Source: Clostridiales bacterium (GTDB taxonomy: Bacteria; Bacillota; Clostridia; TANB77; CAG-508). Taken from it: a stretch of DNA of 64,000 nt. Each line of letters begins with the position of its first letter. The stretch's first letter is position 1. Where the stretch lies: positions 152,196-216,195 of the forward strand of contig DXVF01000001.1 of the NCBI GenBank assembly GCA_019417465.1, written 5' to 3'. The notes beneath the pieces are model-generated. The model saw nothing but the letters and a program-made list of their open reading frames with translations. It had not been told where the DNA came from and ran no database searches. The translations under genes were made by a program, and so were the position numbers. Positions 24,701 through 33,246 of this stretch are shown here, piece after piece.

Positions 24701-27103
24701 TGTAGAAATTGCTACTCCATCTATTTCATCTTTTATTGTTATATCAAATGATGTATCATATGTGTTATTATTATTTGTATAAGTTACTTTTATAGTTTTT
24801 ATTGCTACACCATTTGTAAATTCACTAACTGCTGGACTCATATTTATAGAATTTCCATCAGTTTCTGTAAGTTCTACATTTATATTTCCCATTGAAATTT
24901 GAGATACAGCTCCACTTTTATAATTAAGATTAATTTGTCCACCAGTCGAACTAAATGTTTCTCCATATTTATATGTGACTTTTGTTGGTTTATATAAAAC
25001 TGAAATATTATCTATTACATCATTTATTGTAATTGTATTTGTATCGGTTGCTGGTAACTGATCAAATGAATTTGAACTACTAGTAAGTTTAATTGTTAAT
25101 ATTTCATTATATTTATGTGTACTATCAAATAATGATGCTGCAGGTTTTTGAACATATCCTGTTACCATATCAGAAGTAATTGCTTTTGCACTACTACTTG
25201 TTCCATCTGCATAATTTTCTACATATGTTCCATTCGAAATTACTGTACTAAGTGGTGTATCATAATCAAATTCTGTTTTTGTAAAGGTAGTTGTAATTCC
25301 TGTTATATAATTGCTTAATGTTATTTCAACATCATTGCTTGATTCTATAGTTCCATACTTTACTGGCAAGCTTTGAGTTGCAAGTGATGTAGGATTATAA
25401 GAACTTCTATCTATTGTAAGTGAATTTGCTCCTACTGTGAAAGATGAGCCACCACTTGTAGTTACTGTTGCAACAAGCCCTGTAAAATTTAAAGCATTTG
25501 CTTCTGTTCCATATTTATTTTTTTCTGTGCTCTGAGCTGTTATTGATACTCCTGAAACTGTATCATTTACAACTATTGTTAAATCAGCTGTTTTTCCTTC
25601 ATATGTTAATGTTATTGTTTGATTTCCAGCTTGCAAACCATCTCTACCGGCTATAGTCCATCTATCAGATTCAGGAATAGATGCTATACTTGCTGTTGTT
25701 GCACTTACAGTTACAGATGGATCATCTGTTGCTACTGGTGTAAGTGTATTTCCACTTTTAGTTACTGGTGTTATTTGTCCCCCTGCAAAACTAATTGTAT
25801 TTCCATCATTATAAGTTAATTCTGTTGGCACAGTTGTTATTGAAATACTTGCAACAGGGTCTGTTACTGTTAATAGCATATCTGTACTTAAACTGTGATA
25901 TGTAAATGTTATTGTTTTATTGTTAACATCTGCTTTTGTTCTATTTACAATTATATCTCCACTTGAAATTCCATTTGCTATATTAATGGTATCTTTCACA
26001 CTAGAACCTGAAGCATTGCTATATGTTGCTTCTAACTCACCACCTGCAAAATTAATTGTATCATTATGTTCATAATCCATTTTAGTTAAATCACTTGAAA
26101 TATTAATACTATCTAATACATAATAATTAAAATCTACTGTTTCTCCTTCATATGTTAATGTTACTTTCTTAGTTGTATTATTTGCTACCATAGAATCTAC
26201 AGTAATTGTTCCCGCAGATATTGCATCTGCTACAGTAACATCTTCTGCTAAACCATCATCATATGTTACTGTTATAATAGCTCCTGTAAAGTCTAAAGTT
26301 TCAGTATTATAGTATTTATTTTTTGATGGTTCTGATTTAAATGCTATACTATCTACACTTTTTGCACCTTGAGCAAATCCCTCAAATAATAAGTAATCTT
26401 TTCCTTCTACATATAATAGATTTATTGTATCTGGGAAGTAGTCAATTTCTAATCCTTTACTTACTCCCGTGGCTGGTACTAAAGTAATCATATCTTTAGT
26501 TAAGTCATTAATTGTAACTCCATCAGCTAATAAAAATGTCATAGTTACTGCAACATATCCATCTGGTAAATAAGTTGAACTACTACCATCAACTCTTATT
26601 GTGGATGAGCTTTCGTCATATGTTTTTAACATTTGTGTTGGCCAGTTAATTGTGGCAAAGTCTGTAATATCATCTATTGAAGTTTCAATTTGCCAATTTG
26701 GATTTCTTGAACTTCCTGCATTATAAGAATATGCTGGAATAATTTTTGTGCTATCAAACGAAAAACTTATTGAACCAGTATTTACATTTGTTCCACCTTT
26801 AATTATTAAGTCCATTGTTATAAAGTGATTTGTACTTTCTTCTGGGGTATCTACTTTAGAATAGCTGTAATCCCAGTAATATTCCCAAGTGTCATCACTC
26901 CAGTCATCTTCATCAACTGTATTAATATCATCAATAGAGTGTATTTTCATTACAAAATATGGTTCGTCATCTGCTGGTGATCCTGCATAAGATTTGTTCA
27001 TTAGCACACCATATGGCGAAAACATATTTAGAAAAAGTACTAAAACAGTTAATAATGCACATATTCGTTTTTTGAACGTGTAATTTTTCACACTCTTTTC
27101 CAT
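18761..27103 (-). CDS. 2780-aa membrane-anchored surface protein with many Big_3-like Ig repeats
   Basis: Start ATG at 27103 has RBS AGGAAGGAG overlapping the stop of the upstream dockerin gene, so the two are co-transcribed. There is a signal peptide (hydrophobic residues about 13-40), then an N-terminal cohesin-like beta region (about 45-240) resembling the N-terminus of the dockerin protein. A long array of about 75-90-residue repeats follows, with the pattern PxKTxYxxGExLDLSGGxIxV...xVTYxG, typical of bacterial Ig-like Big_3 domains. The end has a Thr/Asn/Glu-rich linker (about 2560-2670), one transmembrane helix (KLIAGSIGILGLLFLILLIC) and a cytoplasmic tail of about 85 residues. No LPXTG motif is seen. 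No in-frame CGG occurs in 2780 codons. Probably an adhesin or cell-surface stalk. Confidence 0.85.
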   Translation of the reverse strand: MEKSVKNYTFKKRICALLTVLVLFLNMFSPYGVLMNKSYAGSPADDEPYFVMKIHSIDDINTVDEDDWSDDTWEYYWDYSYSKVDTPEESTNHFITMDLIIKGGTNVNTGSISFSFDSTKIIPAYSYNAGSSRNPNWQIETSIDDITDFATINWPTQMLKTYDESSSTIRVDGSSSTYLPDGYVAVTMTFLLADGVTINDLTKDMITLVPATGVSKGLEIDYFPDTINLLYVEGKDYLLFEGFAQGAKSVDSIAFKSEPSKNKYYNTETLDFTGAIITVTYDDGLAEDVTVADAISAGTITVDSMVANNTTKKVTLTYEGETVDFNYYVLDSINISSDLTKMDYEHNDTINFAGGELEATYSNASGSSVKDTINIANGISSGDIIVNRTKADVNNKTITFTYHSLSTDMLLTVTDPVASISITTVPTELTYNDGNTISFAGGQITPVTKSGNTLTPVATDDPSVTVSATTASIASIPESDRWTIAGRDGLQAGNQTITLTYEGKTADLTIVVNDTVSGVSITAQSTEKNKYGTEANALNFTGLVATVTTSGGSSFTVGANSLTIDRSSYNPTSLATQSLPVKYGTIESSNDVEITLSNYITGITTTFTKTEFDYDTPLSTVISNGTYVENYADGTSSSAKAITSDMVTGYVQKPAASLFDSTHKYNEILTIKLTSSSNSFDQLPATDTNTITINDVIDNISVLYKPTKVTYKYGETFSSTGGQINLNYKSGAVSQISMGNINVELTETDGNSINMSPAVSEFTNGVAIKTIKVTYTNNNNTYDTSFDITIKDEIDGVAISTNPKLIFNHGDTFDASTGKLTVNYKSGNTEIIDLSKAKITEIDDSEIDMSPVASSYTSNVLTKQVKVSYGGKETNYNITLQNIVDNIEIGKTAPKTNYSLNDSTIGVGGTLTVTRKAGNTETVNIEDSMVSGLDTSVAGTGKIATVTYKDEFNISASTTYTYDVNDNVTSIDITAPSKTTYKHGEKISTDGTITVHYASGTSSSVTMTESMIKEGSAAVNMSPTSYDSTNKVDKTLTIEYTEGTVTKTINYPITIVNDVRTIGMHSTNHKTKYNVNDTLDVTNAEILVTRAVGTPEVIQVTKDMVSGFNSSVENESLLLTVSYTENGITKTTNYNVSVTDTVTGIALKGTTPSVSKYGEELDLTGVTIEVTKGSGKDTVKVTSSMISGFDKNTLGEQTVTVTYGVDTSGNPVTTTFKVTVQDYVTKIEVNPARITGTYNDELADLITDNNITYTVTYAKAGTKTPISLAESMVTGYSKTETSEQNLIVTYRDNDTASYTNGTDFTDTLTVTLTNTVASISIDAPSKTIYKHGETLDLTGGIINLTYEDTKTGTLPLSNATIEEADGSQVNMSPSATEFGASTTLNKTLVIKYTKDGKTGIVNYPITIINDVRTIGMHSTNHKTKYNVNDTLDVTNAEILVTRAVGTPEVIQVTKDMVSGFNSSVENESLLLTVSYTENGITKTTNYNVSVTDTVTGIALKGTTPSVSKYGEELDLTGVTIEVTKGSGKDTVKVTSSMISGFDKNTLGEQTVTVTYGVDTSGNPVTTTFKVTVQDYVTKIEVNPARITGTYNDELADLITDNNITYTVTYAKAGSKTPISLAESMVTGYSKTETSEQNLIVTYKDNDTASYTNGQDFTETLNVTLINSVKEIAVTAPTKTEYEHGDSLDLSGGNIVVTFLDGTTQNVQLVQSMIKETVTGNAVNMSPAITEYNSNNQLTKELKVEYTQGGKTGTATYNITIVNSVDEISIATSPKTSYKLNEATTDVGGSLTIIRKAGNTETINITDGMVSGLDTTIEMASKTATVTYTEGTVTKTTTYTYSVVDAITGISIKNNPNKTTYGYSDMIDLSGGQITITKESGNTEDKSFTDTNVIVTETDGSEIDLTNVTFGTDNIATKTIKVRYDEKEVTFDILVINKITQIKIKQTPKTSYEIGDSLDLSTGTIEVTRENGNKEEIPLTNSNVIVTGFDSTKENTSLTLTVKYTENGVTKETSYNISVVDVVSDIQISTIPKTSYKYGEALDVAAGKLTVVRSSGPVTIPITPNMVTEVDGTSFDSTRLGTRNLKVTYGGMERTYEITVSDYVTGILLTPPTKVKYEYGESLDLAGGTVQKVMASGTATNKVALTDNAVIISTFDPNKIGAQTIGVTYEGITEKFAVIVEDNIKSITIKNVPTKVTYKYGEALDVTGGKIEATRSSLSKEEIPLTLSMVTGYIPNKLGKQTLTITYNGKTTTYDVTVEDYITDITITKPAKLVYKVNETIDLTGGKVNVIMASGTALSPIAMTNADVTITGFDTSSEGAKTIKVSYKGLTKTFGITVVDQLSGVILKTLPNKTDYLYGESLDLSGATLEIVKESGAKETINVTKEMISGYNSKKLGNQTVTISYEGFTQEFIVNVEDYVSSLKVIAPDKVEYEYGESLDLSGGKVSIVMASGKINETIEMTASMTSGFDKNKIGKQTITVEYKGLKGSFQINLVDKVKAISINTQANKTNYKQGEEIDVTGATITVIKSSGITVIPVTKDMISNYDKNIIGTQLVTISYSGFTTNFIVVVEKQQSQNEEQEKTDNKTNDGGSITPSTTTSTNLNQVTNNNQTTTTNTEVEKPRAEESLSDVEETNANNDKNDDETQKNPQQDTKQTETLGVNDEKEPEEKYNTKLIAGSIGILGLLFLILLICLRRNVKIYVQENGEFVLGGVTKVTKKKLYINVDPYLDGETYANQVKIRLNDTISEKLDGKELEIKHRGKKVIAKVKYEDKPYEIFLE
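22150..23961 (-). repeat. Near-identical internal duplication, period about 1056 bp
   Basis: Two stretches of about 755 bp (roughly 22150-22905 and 23206-23961) inside the Big_3-repeat gene match almost base for base, with only a few differences. They are offset by about 1056 bp (352 codons). The duplicated unit covers several Ig-like domains, so the array expanded recently by unequal recombination. Confidence 0.85.
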
Positions 27104-27115
27104 AATATCTCCTTC

Positions 27116-28690
27116 CTATTTTATAATTTCTCTATTCATTAAATAATTATTATTTATATAAGCTACATCTCTTCCGTGCAATTTCTTGGTTTTCGTCAAA
27201 ATCATAACTTGGTTCAAATCCTGAATCACTATCTTTCAATCCGTATTTAGATTGTATCAAGGCCATATCCCTTGCTGAAATAATTCCATCTTTGTTTAAA
27301 TCACCAACAAATAATGTTTTGTTTCCTAAATCTAATACATCTCCTTGTTTAACCTCTTTAGATATATAAATACAATCTAAGTATGATGCTTTATCTAGTA
27401 ATACATCATAAGTATCTGGTACTACATAGATTTCATATGTTCCATCATCATTTGTTACATAATTATTTGAATTTAATGTTAATAATTGAGCATGTAGTGA
27501 ATCTTCTCCGTGATTGTATTGTGCTCCAATCAATTATTGTTTTAGTATCTGATGATTTATAAATTTTTATATCAGCTTTATAATTACCTAGACTTTGAGT
27601 TGGAGCTGTATATATACTTCCCTTTATTGTTCCATAAGGTCTTTTTATCTCTAGATTATACTCTTTAGTAGTTTTACCATCTTCTGCTGTTACAATTACT
27701 GTTATATTTGTATCTGGCTCACCCAATTTATTTAAAGCTATATTTTTCTGAATTCCATCTATCAATTCTTTTTCTTCATATATAATAGTTGCTCCATCTA
27801 AATCGTATACTAAATTGTTTTCTTCATCTCTTTTTGGAACTTTAATCTTCATTGTAGATTTTGCATCATTTTGTATTGCTTTTATATCAAGACTATCTAT
27901 ATATTCTAATAGCTCTAATTCATAATTTCCGAATTTCTTTATCAAAATTTGGTGTTAATGTATATTCTTTATATGTAGAATTATCTGGATTAGTTTCATC
28001 TATTAGTCCTGAACTTACTATTAAATCAGATAAATCTGCATCTTTAGATTCTGTTCTATCTGTAAACCTAAATAAAGATTGTGCTTCATAGCAATCCGAA
28101 CCATTAAAATTAACTTTAATTCCTGTTTTCGGTGAACTCTCTGCTGTTTTTAATGTAAATAAGTCTGAAGGTATGGTGTCTATTGTTGTTCTAAAACTTA
28201 GTATTCCTATTAAAAATCCATCTTGCGTATCTAAAACTTCACCTATTTGTTCACCTCTATCTACAATTTTTTCATTAGTTCCTGTTCTATCTTCTTCTGG
28301 TAAAAGTGAAACTATCATTCTAGTAGCACTATCATCTGGTATTGTAAATAACTCTAAGATTTCTTCATTACTGTTACTGTATTCAAAAAATTCTGTTTCA
28401 TCATCTGAATATTCATTAGTATTAATATCAGAATGACTAATTACACTGTCATCATATTGATATCTAATATCAAAACCTTTTAAATCTAAGCCATACGACC
28501 AAACTTCTACTATCAACTGTTTATCTTTTCCATCAATCTCTTGCATGCTAATTGCTCTAAACTCTATGTATTGGTTTTCTGTTGGCTCTATAGTTTCTGC
28601 TTTTGAAGGAGAAACAGCAAAAATGGGTAAACAAAAAATGTTTATTAGTAAAATTGCTATAAACTTATTAAGCATTAGTCTTCTATTCAT
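27116..28690 (-). CDS. Secreted cohesin-like / cadherin-like / dockerin protein, 523 aa, with three CGG +1 shifts
   Basis: Start ATG at 28690 encodes a signal peptide (residues about 1-31, ending near SKA). Residues about 40-220 form a beta-rich cohesin-like region. Residues about 225-355 look like a cadherin-like beta-sandwich domain ending in VTAEDGKTTKEYNLEI. The C-terminus is a dockerin-like pair of Ca-binding repeats (GDLNKDGIISARDMALIQ and DFDENQEIAGRDVAYI). Three in-frame CGG codons (27929, 27508, 27174) break the frame, and skipping each C restores EI-GNYELELL, QS-GEDSLHAQ and EIA-GRDVAYINNNY. The length of 1575 bases equals 524 codons plus three skipped bases. The third shift completes the second dockerin repeat. 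The stop TAG at 27116 abuts the RBS of the next surface protein gene. Confidence 0.85.
27174..27176 (-). other. CGG +1 frameshift site 3 in dockerin gene
   Basis: GCA CGG AAG becomes GCA (C) GGA AGA, giving AGRDVAYINNNYL, the helix of the second dockerin repeat. The new glycine is residue 505. Confidence 0.88.
27508..27510 (-). other. CGG +1 frameshift site 2 in dockerin gene
   Basis: TCA CGG AGA becomes TCA (C) GGA GAA, joining TIIDWSTIQS to GEDSLHAQLL. The new glycine is residue 394. Confidence 0.88.
27929..27931 (-). other. CGG +1 frameshift site 1 in dockerin gene
   Basis: ATT CGG AAA TTA TGA becomes ATT (C) GGA AAT TAT GAA. The unshifted frame stops two codons later. The shift continues the cadherin-like domain. 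The new glycine is residue 254. Confidence 0.88.
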
Positions 28691-28734
28691 CTAAACCATT
28701 ACTCCTTCTTTTCATAATTAATATATATACTTTG

Positions 28735-28762
28735 ATTATACCTTTAAGTATTATATTGTCAA
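28735..28762 (-). promoter_or_regulatory. Sigma-A promoter of the dockerin / Big_3 surface operon
   Basis: On the minus strand TTGACA (28762-28757), a 16-base spacer and TATAAT (28740-28735) lie about 45 bases upstream of the ATG at 28690. Confidence 0.75.
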
Positions 28763-28810
28763 TTTAGTAACTTTTTTGTAATATGCTATTTCTTACGGAA
28801 ACACGTAAAA

Positions 28811-28856
28811 AAACGATTATATCATTTTCATTAATTTTAAATGACATAACCGTTAT
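28811..28856. terminator. Imperfect hairpin between RhuM-family gene and surface operon
   Basis: AACG-TTAT-TCATTT pairs with AAATGA-ATAA-CGTT, with single mismatched bases between blocks and A/T-rich flanks. It probably terminates transcription coming from the RhuM gene on the minus strand. Confidence 0.45.
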
Positions 28857-28958
28857 ATCTATGTTATATTTAATTTTTAATCTCTGTAATATTATTTCTT
28901 AAACCTTACTATTCCGTAAAGTTTTTTATCTTTTTATTCTCGTAATATTACACTCTTG

Positions 28959-29055
28959 TGGACAGAGGGACGGTTCTCTTGTCCATTTTTTACTTTTTTC
29001 CATTTTTTACTTTTGCACATATAAAAAATGGACAAGAGAACCGTCCCTCTGTCCA
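28959..29055. repeat. 97-bp palindrome, copy 1 (GGACAGAGGGACGG arms)
   Basis: Left arm from 28959 (TGGACAGAGGGACGGTTCTC...) is repeated as its reverse complement ending at 29055, arms about 32-33 bp. Copy 2 at 30253-30350 is nearly identical. The two copies flank the RhuM-family gene. This is a MITE- or REP-like element. Confidence 0.85.
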
Positions 29056-29082
29056 TTTCATTATAAACAACTCCTCTCAATC

Positions 29083-30108
29083 TTAATTGTTCTCTTCTGT
29101 TTCTATTAGTAATTTATCAAAATCAGATTCATATAATTTATCTTGTATTACTCTATATTTTTCAAATTCTGTTAGAGCTTTTTCCTCTGCTATTTCGTGT
29201 GATATTTTACCCGCTTTTTCTAATATATCTCTATCATCTGATAATAAATATTTATCAATTCTATTTGCCCAATCTTCCATTGTCATTGGAATATTTCTTC
29301 TTGCTCTTGCTTCTGCTAAATCAAGAAAAGCTGAAACAATAAGTTCTAAATCTTCCAATTCTTTTTTAGTTAAATAATTCTTTGCTATCGTTACATCTGT
29401 TTCTAATATTTTCCCATCTGGTGAATTCTTCCATGTAGTTAAATTCATATGCTCTTTAGTATGATCTGCTCTATTATAAATTATTTCCGCTGCCGTTTGA
29501 TGAGTTACTGCAAAGTGCATTTTGTTCTGAACTTTTTTAAAGAATTTTATTGTTGTAGGAGATTTTCTATCATAATCAATAGAAGTAGCATATATATCTG
29601 TTATCTTTTGATAAAATCTCCTTTCAGATAATCTTATTTCTCTAATTTCAGCTAGTAGTGATTCAAAATAGTCTTCATCAAAAAATATTCCGTTTTCCAT
29701 TCTTTTTTTATCTATAATATATCCTTTTTTTGAAAATTCCTTTAATACATTAGTTGCCCATCTTCTAAATTGAATTGCTCTATCTGTACTAACTCTATAT
29801 CCTACTGCAATTATGACATCCAAGTTATAATATGTAGATTGTCTTTTTACTTCTCTATTTCCTTCTTGTTGAACTGTCAAAAATTCTTTGACAGTTGAAA
29901 TTTGATTTAGTTCTAAATCATCATAAATATTTTTTATGTGATAACTTATGTCTTGTTTTGATGTATTATATAATTCTCCCAATGCCTTTTGAGTTAACCA
30001 TAGATCTCCATCTTCAAATCTTACTTCAATTCCTTTTTCTTTCTTTTGTTGTTCAAATATTAAAAATTCCGCTGAACTACTTCTTATATATAAACCTCTA
30101 TTGTTCAT
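29083..30108 (-). CDS. RhuM-family protein, 341 aa
   Basis: The protein has the RhuM/virulence-protein layout: an N-terminal DNA-binding-like region (DGDLWLTQKALGELYNTSKQDISYHIKNI, residues about 34-63), the signature VGYRVSTDRAIQFRRWATNVLKEF (about 107-130), and a helical C-terminal half. RhuM proteins are usually found in mobile or pathogenicity islands and their biochemical role is not settled. GAGGTG upstream of ATG 30108 acts as RBS. The gene lies alone between two near-identical palindromes and separates ftsH from the surface-protein island, which suggests it was acquired as a unit. Confidence 0.8.
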   Translation of the reverse strand: MNNRGLYIRSSSAEFLIFEQQKKEKGIEVRFEDGDLWLTQKALGELYNTSKQDISYHIKNIYDDLELNQISTVKEFLTVQQEGNREVKRQSTYYNLDVIIAVGYRVSTDRAIQFRRWATNVLKEFSKKGYIIDKKRMENGIFFDEDYFESLLAEIREIRLSERRFYQKITDIYATSIDYDRKSPTTIKFFKKVQNKMHFAVTHQTAAEIIYNRADHTKEHMNLTTWKNSPDGKILETDVTIAKNYLTKKELEDLELIVSAFLDLAEARARRNIPMTMEDWANRIDKYLLSDDRDILEKAGKISHEIAEEKALTEFEKYRVIQDKLYESDFDKLLIETEENN

Positions 30109-30252
30109 TCTTTATCTTCACCTCGTCTATTCAAATTCATTCTTTCTATTTTTGAAAAATTTATAAAAATATCTTACATTTTCTAATTCATTCCATTTTT
30201 GTACTTCATAATATTTTGTATCTAAATTATATATTTTAGCATTTAAAATTCC

Positions 30253-30350
30253 TGGACAGAGGGACGGTTCTCTTGTCCATTTTTTTACTTTTTTCCATTT
30301 TTTACTCTTGCACATATAAAAAATGGACAAGAGAACCGTCCCTCTGTCCA
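30253..30350. repeat. 98-bp palindrome, copy 2 (GGACAGAGGGACGG arms)
   Basis: Same arms and nearly the same spacer as the copy at 28959-29055. It sits ten bases from the ftsH stop codon, on the other side of the RhuM-family gene. Confidence 0.85.
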
Positions 30351-30360
30351 CCTTTGTCTA

Positions 30361-32158
30361 TTATCTAAAAATTGCTTCGAATTCATCTCCATCAATTTTT
30401 TCTTTTTCTAATAAAACTCCTGCTACTGCATGTAGTTTATCAATATTTGCTTGTAAAATCTCAGCAGCTGCTCTATATCCAAAGTCTATTATCTTTTTTA
30501 CTTCTTCATCTATAATTGCTGCTGTTTCTTCTGAGTATTCTTTGCTTTGAGCAAAATCTCTTCCTAAAAATACTTCTTCTTGATTTTGACCAAGTGTAAT
30601 AGTTCCTATTCTATCACTCATTCCATATTTAGTAACCATATCTCTAGCAATTTTAGTTGCTCTTTCTATATCATTACTTGCACCTGTTGATATATCATCT
30701 AATACTAATTTTTCTGCAACTCTTCCTCCTAGTAAAGAAATAATATTTTCTTGCATTTCAGATTTTGACATAAATGATTTATCTTCTGTTGGTCTATACA
30801 TAGTATATCCACCAGCCATTCCTCTTGGAACAATTGATATTTGGTGTACTGCATCTTGTGTTGGTAAAAATCTACTTACTACTGCGTGACCTGCTTCATG
30901 ATATGCAACTAATTTATTTTCTTTATCACTTCTTACTCTTGTTCTTTTTTCTGGTCCCATTGTTACTTTTACCATTGCGTCTTCAATTTCTTTCATTCCT
31001 ATCTCTGGCAAGTTTCTTCTAGCTGAAAGAAGTGCTGCCTCATTTAATACATTTTCTAAATCTGCTCCTGAAAATCCTGATGTATTTTTAGCAATTATTT
31101 TTAAATCAACATCATCTGCTAGTTTCTTTTTTCTACTATGAACTTCTAATATCTGCTCTCTTGCTTTAACATCTGGGCTTGAAACTACAATTTGTCTATC
31201 AAATCTTCCTGGTCTTAATAAAGCTCTATCTAATACATCTGGTCTATTTGTTGCAGCTAGTACTATAACACCTTCGTTTGCAGCAAATCCATCCATTTCT
31301 ACTAATAACTGGTTTAGAGTTTGTTCTCTTTCATCATGTCCGCCACCAAGACCTGCACCTCTTTGACGTCCTACTGCATCAATTTCGTCAATAAATATTA
31401 TACATGGAGCATTTTTCTTAGCTTGCTCAAATAAATCTCTAACACGTGAAGCACCAACACCTACAAACATTTCAACAAAATCTGAACCACTTATTATGAA
31501 AAATGGAACTCCAGCTTCTCCTGCTACTGCTTTTGCAAGAAGTGTTTTTCCTGTACCAGGATGACCAACAAGTAAAACACCTTTTGGTATTCTTGCACCC
31601 ATGTCTGTAAATTTTTTAGGATTTTTTAAAAATTCTACAATTTCTTGTAATTCTTCTTTTTCTTCATCTACACCTGCAACATCATTAAAAGTAATTCTAT
31701 TTTTTTCAATCGCATTTATTAATTTTGCCTTACTTTTTCCAAATGACATTGTTTTACTTCCACCTTGGTTATTATTCATTAATAAAAACCAGAAAATAAA
31801 GAATATAATTAAAATTCCAAAAGGAGTTAATAAACTAAGTAAAATCATAAAAATTGATTCAGATTTTTCTGTAACTTTCACATTACCAGCCTTCATCGGT
31901 TCTTGCAAAGTATTCATTAAACTATCTATACTTGGTATATTGACTTCTTTTGTTATATTGTCATTTTTTAATTTGACATTTGCTGATTCACCACCGAGAA
32001 TCTATCTCTATCTCTTTTACTTCTCCAGACTCTATTTTAGCAACTAGTTCTGAATAAGCAAGTTTTGTATCACTATTACCTACTATTGATGTTAATAATA
32101 CAATGAATATAATTCCTATAATTAGCCAGACAGCTAATGTTTTTATACTATTTTTCAA
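30361..32158 (-). CDS. ftsH: ATP-dependent zinc metalloprotease FtsH, 598 aa, with one CGG +1 shift
   Basis: Membrane AAA protease for quality control of membrane and regulatory proteins. The chosen start is TTG at 32158, eight to ten bases after a strong AAAGGAGG; an upstream in-frame TTG at 32215 lacks an RBS. A first TM helix lies at residues about 8-27, a second at about 102-126. Walker A is GHPGTGKT (near 198; the usual second residue is Pro), Walker [12 protein letters not shown], the Zn motif HEAGH. In-frame CGG at 31994-31996 would end the protein after EIDSRW. Skipping its C gives [14 protein letters not shown] and joins the periplasmic-side domain to the second helix and AAA part. 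It lies downstream of tilS, as in many Firmicutes, but hpt is absent between them. Confidence 0.93.
31994..31996 (-). other. CGG +1 frameshift site in ftsH
   Basis: TCT CGG TGG TGA becomes TCT (C) GGT GGT GAA TCA. The straight frame stops two codons after CGG. The new glycine is residue 55. Confidence 0.92.
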
Positions 32159-32238
32159 AATTAAATTTCCTCCTTTTATGCTTTTCACGTTATTTAAATC
32201 ATAAATATTATTCAATATACCACATTATACTGCTCATT

Positions 32239-33222
32239 TCAAGCATTTTTAATAAAGAAAATATTCTTATTTTTTAGTAAAATTTTGATATTTTTATTTG
32301 GAATTAAGTATTTATTTCCAATGTTATTATCACACAATTTAATTATATCTTCTATATTAATTTTTTCTATTCCCTGTGAGTTTCCCAAAAGATTATTAAT
32401 AGTATACAAAATTACTCTAGATTTTATTACTCTTTTTAGTAAATTAAATGATTTTAAATCAAGTACTATTTTAGTTTCATCACTTTCTAATAATACTTTC
32501 TTATATTCTTCTTTTGTAACTTCGTCAAGATAATCATTTTCTTGTTTTAAAAGTTCTGATAAACGGTTTATAGTTTCTATGATATTGGGATTAAAATTTT
32601 CTTTTAAGTATGGCAACAATAAATTTCTAACTTTATTTCTTGTATAAATATTTTCTTTATTACTTTTGTCAAATTTAGGATTTAATTTTAGAATTTCACA
32701 ATAACTTTCAATTTCATCTCTCTTACACTTAATTATTGGTCTAATTAAATCGTTTCTTATTGGCTCTATGCCTTTTAGTCCTGCACTTCCACTACCTCTT
32801 ATTATATTCATTAAAACTGTCTCGGCATTATCATTTGAATTATGAGCTGTTGCAATTTTATTTGAATTTGTTTTTTTCTTAATTTCTCTAAAGAAATCGT
32901 AACGTATTTTTCTACCTGTTTCTTCTGTTCCCAGTTTACTTTCTTTAGATAATTGAAGTACATTAACTTTTTTTATAAAACACTCTACTCCTATATTTTC
33001 ACAAAATTCTTTTACATATTCTGTTTCCAAATCAGCTTCTTCTCTAATCATATGATTAATATGTGCTACAACAATTTCAAAGTTCAATTTCTTTTTTAAT
33101 TTATTTAATATGCTTAATAAACAAATAGAATCTGGTCCACCAGACACCCCTATTACAATTCTATCTCCATCTTCAATTAATTTATATTCTTTTATTGTAT
33201 TTAACACCTTTTTTTCTAACAA
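32239..33222 (-). CDS. tilS: tRNA(Ile)-lysidine synthase TilS
   Basis: Converts the wobble C34 of tRNA-Ile(CAU) to lysidine so that AUA is read as isoleucine. The PP-loop motif GVSGGPDSICLL is near residues 25-36, followed by NHMIREEADLETEYV and the HNSNDNAETVLMNIIRGSG signature. The C-terminal substrate-binding part is short. TTG at 33222 is chosen because AAAAGGAG precedes it by seven bases; the longer frame to 33264 runs into a palindrome. ftsH is immediately downstream. AUA is common in this AT-rich DNA, so the enzyme should be essential. Confidence 0.92.
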   Translation of the reverse strand: MLEKKVLNTIKEYKLIEDGDRIVIGVSGGPDSICLLSILNKLKKKLNFEIVVAHINHMIREEADLETEYVKEFCENIGVECFIKKVNVLQLSKESKLGTEETGRKIRYDFFREIKKKTNSNKIATAHNSNDNAETVLMNIIRGSGSAGLKGIEPIRNDLIRPIIKCKRDEIESYCEILKLNPKFDKSNKENIYTRNKVRNLLLPYLKENFNPNIIETINRLSELLKQENDYLDEVTKEEYKKVLLESDETKIVLDLKSFNLLKRVIKSRVILYTINNLLGNSQGIEKINIEDIIKLCDNNIGNKYLIPNKNIKILLKNKNIFFIKNA

Positions 33223-33246
33223 TTTTCTACTCCTTTTTTCAATAAG

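Noticed and set aside
30127..30351. 74-residue minus-strand frame upstream of the RhuM gene
   Set aside because: Most of it is translation of the 98-bp palindrome and AT-rich flank, with no family-like sequence.
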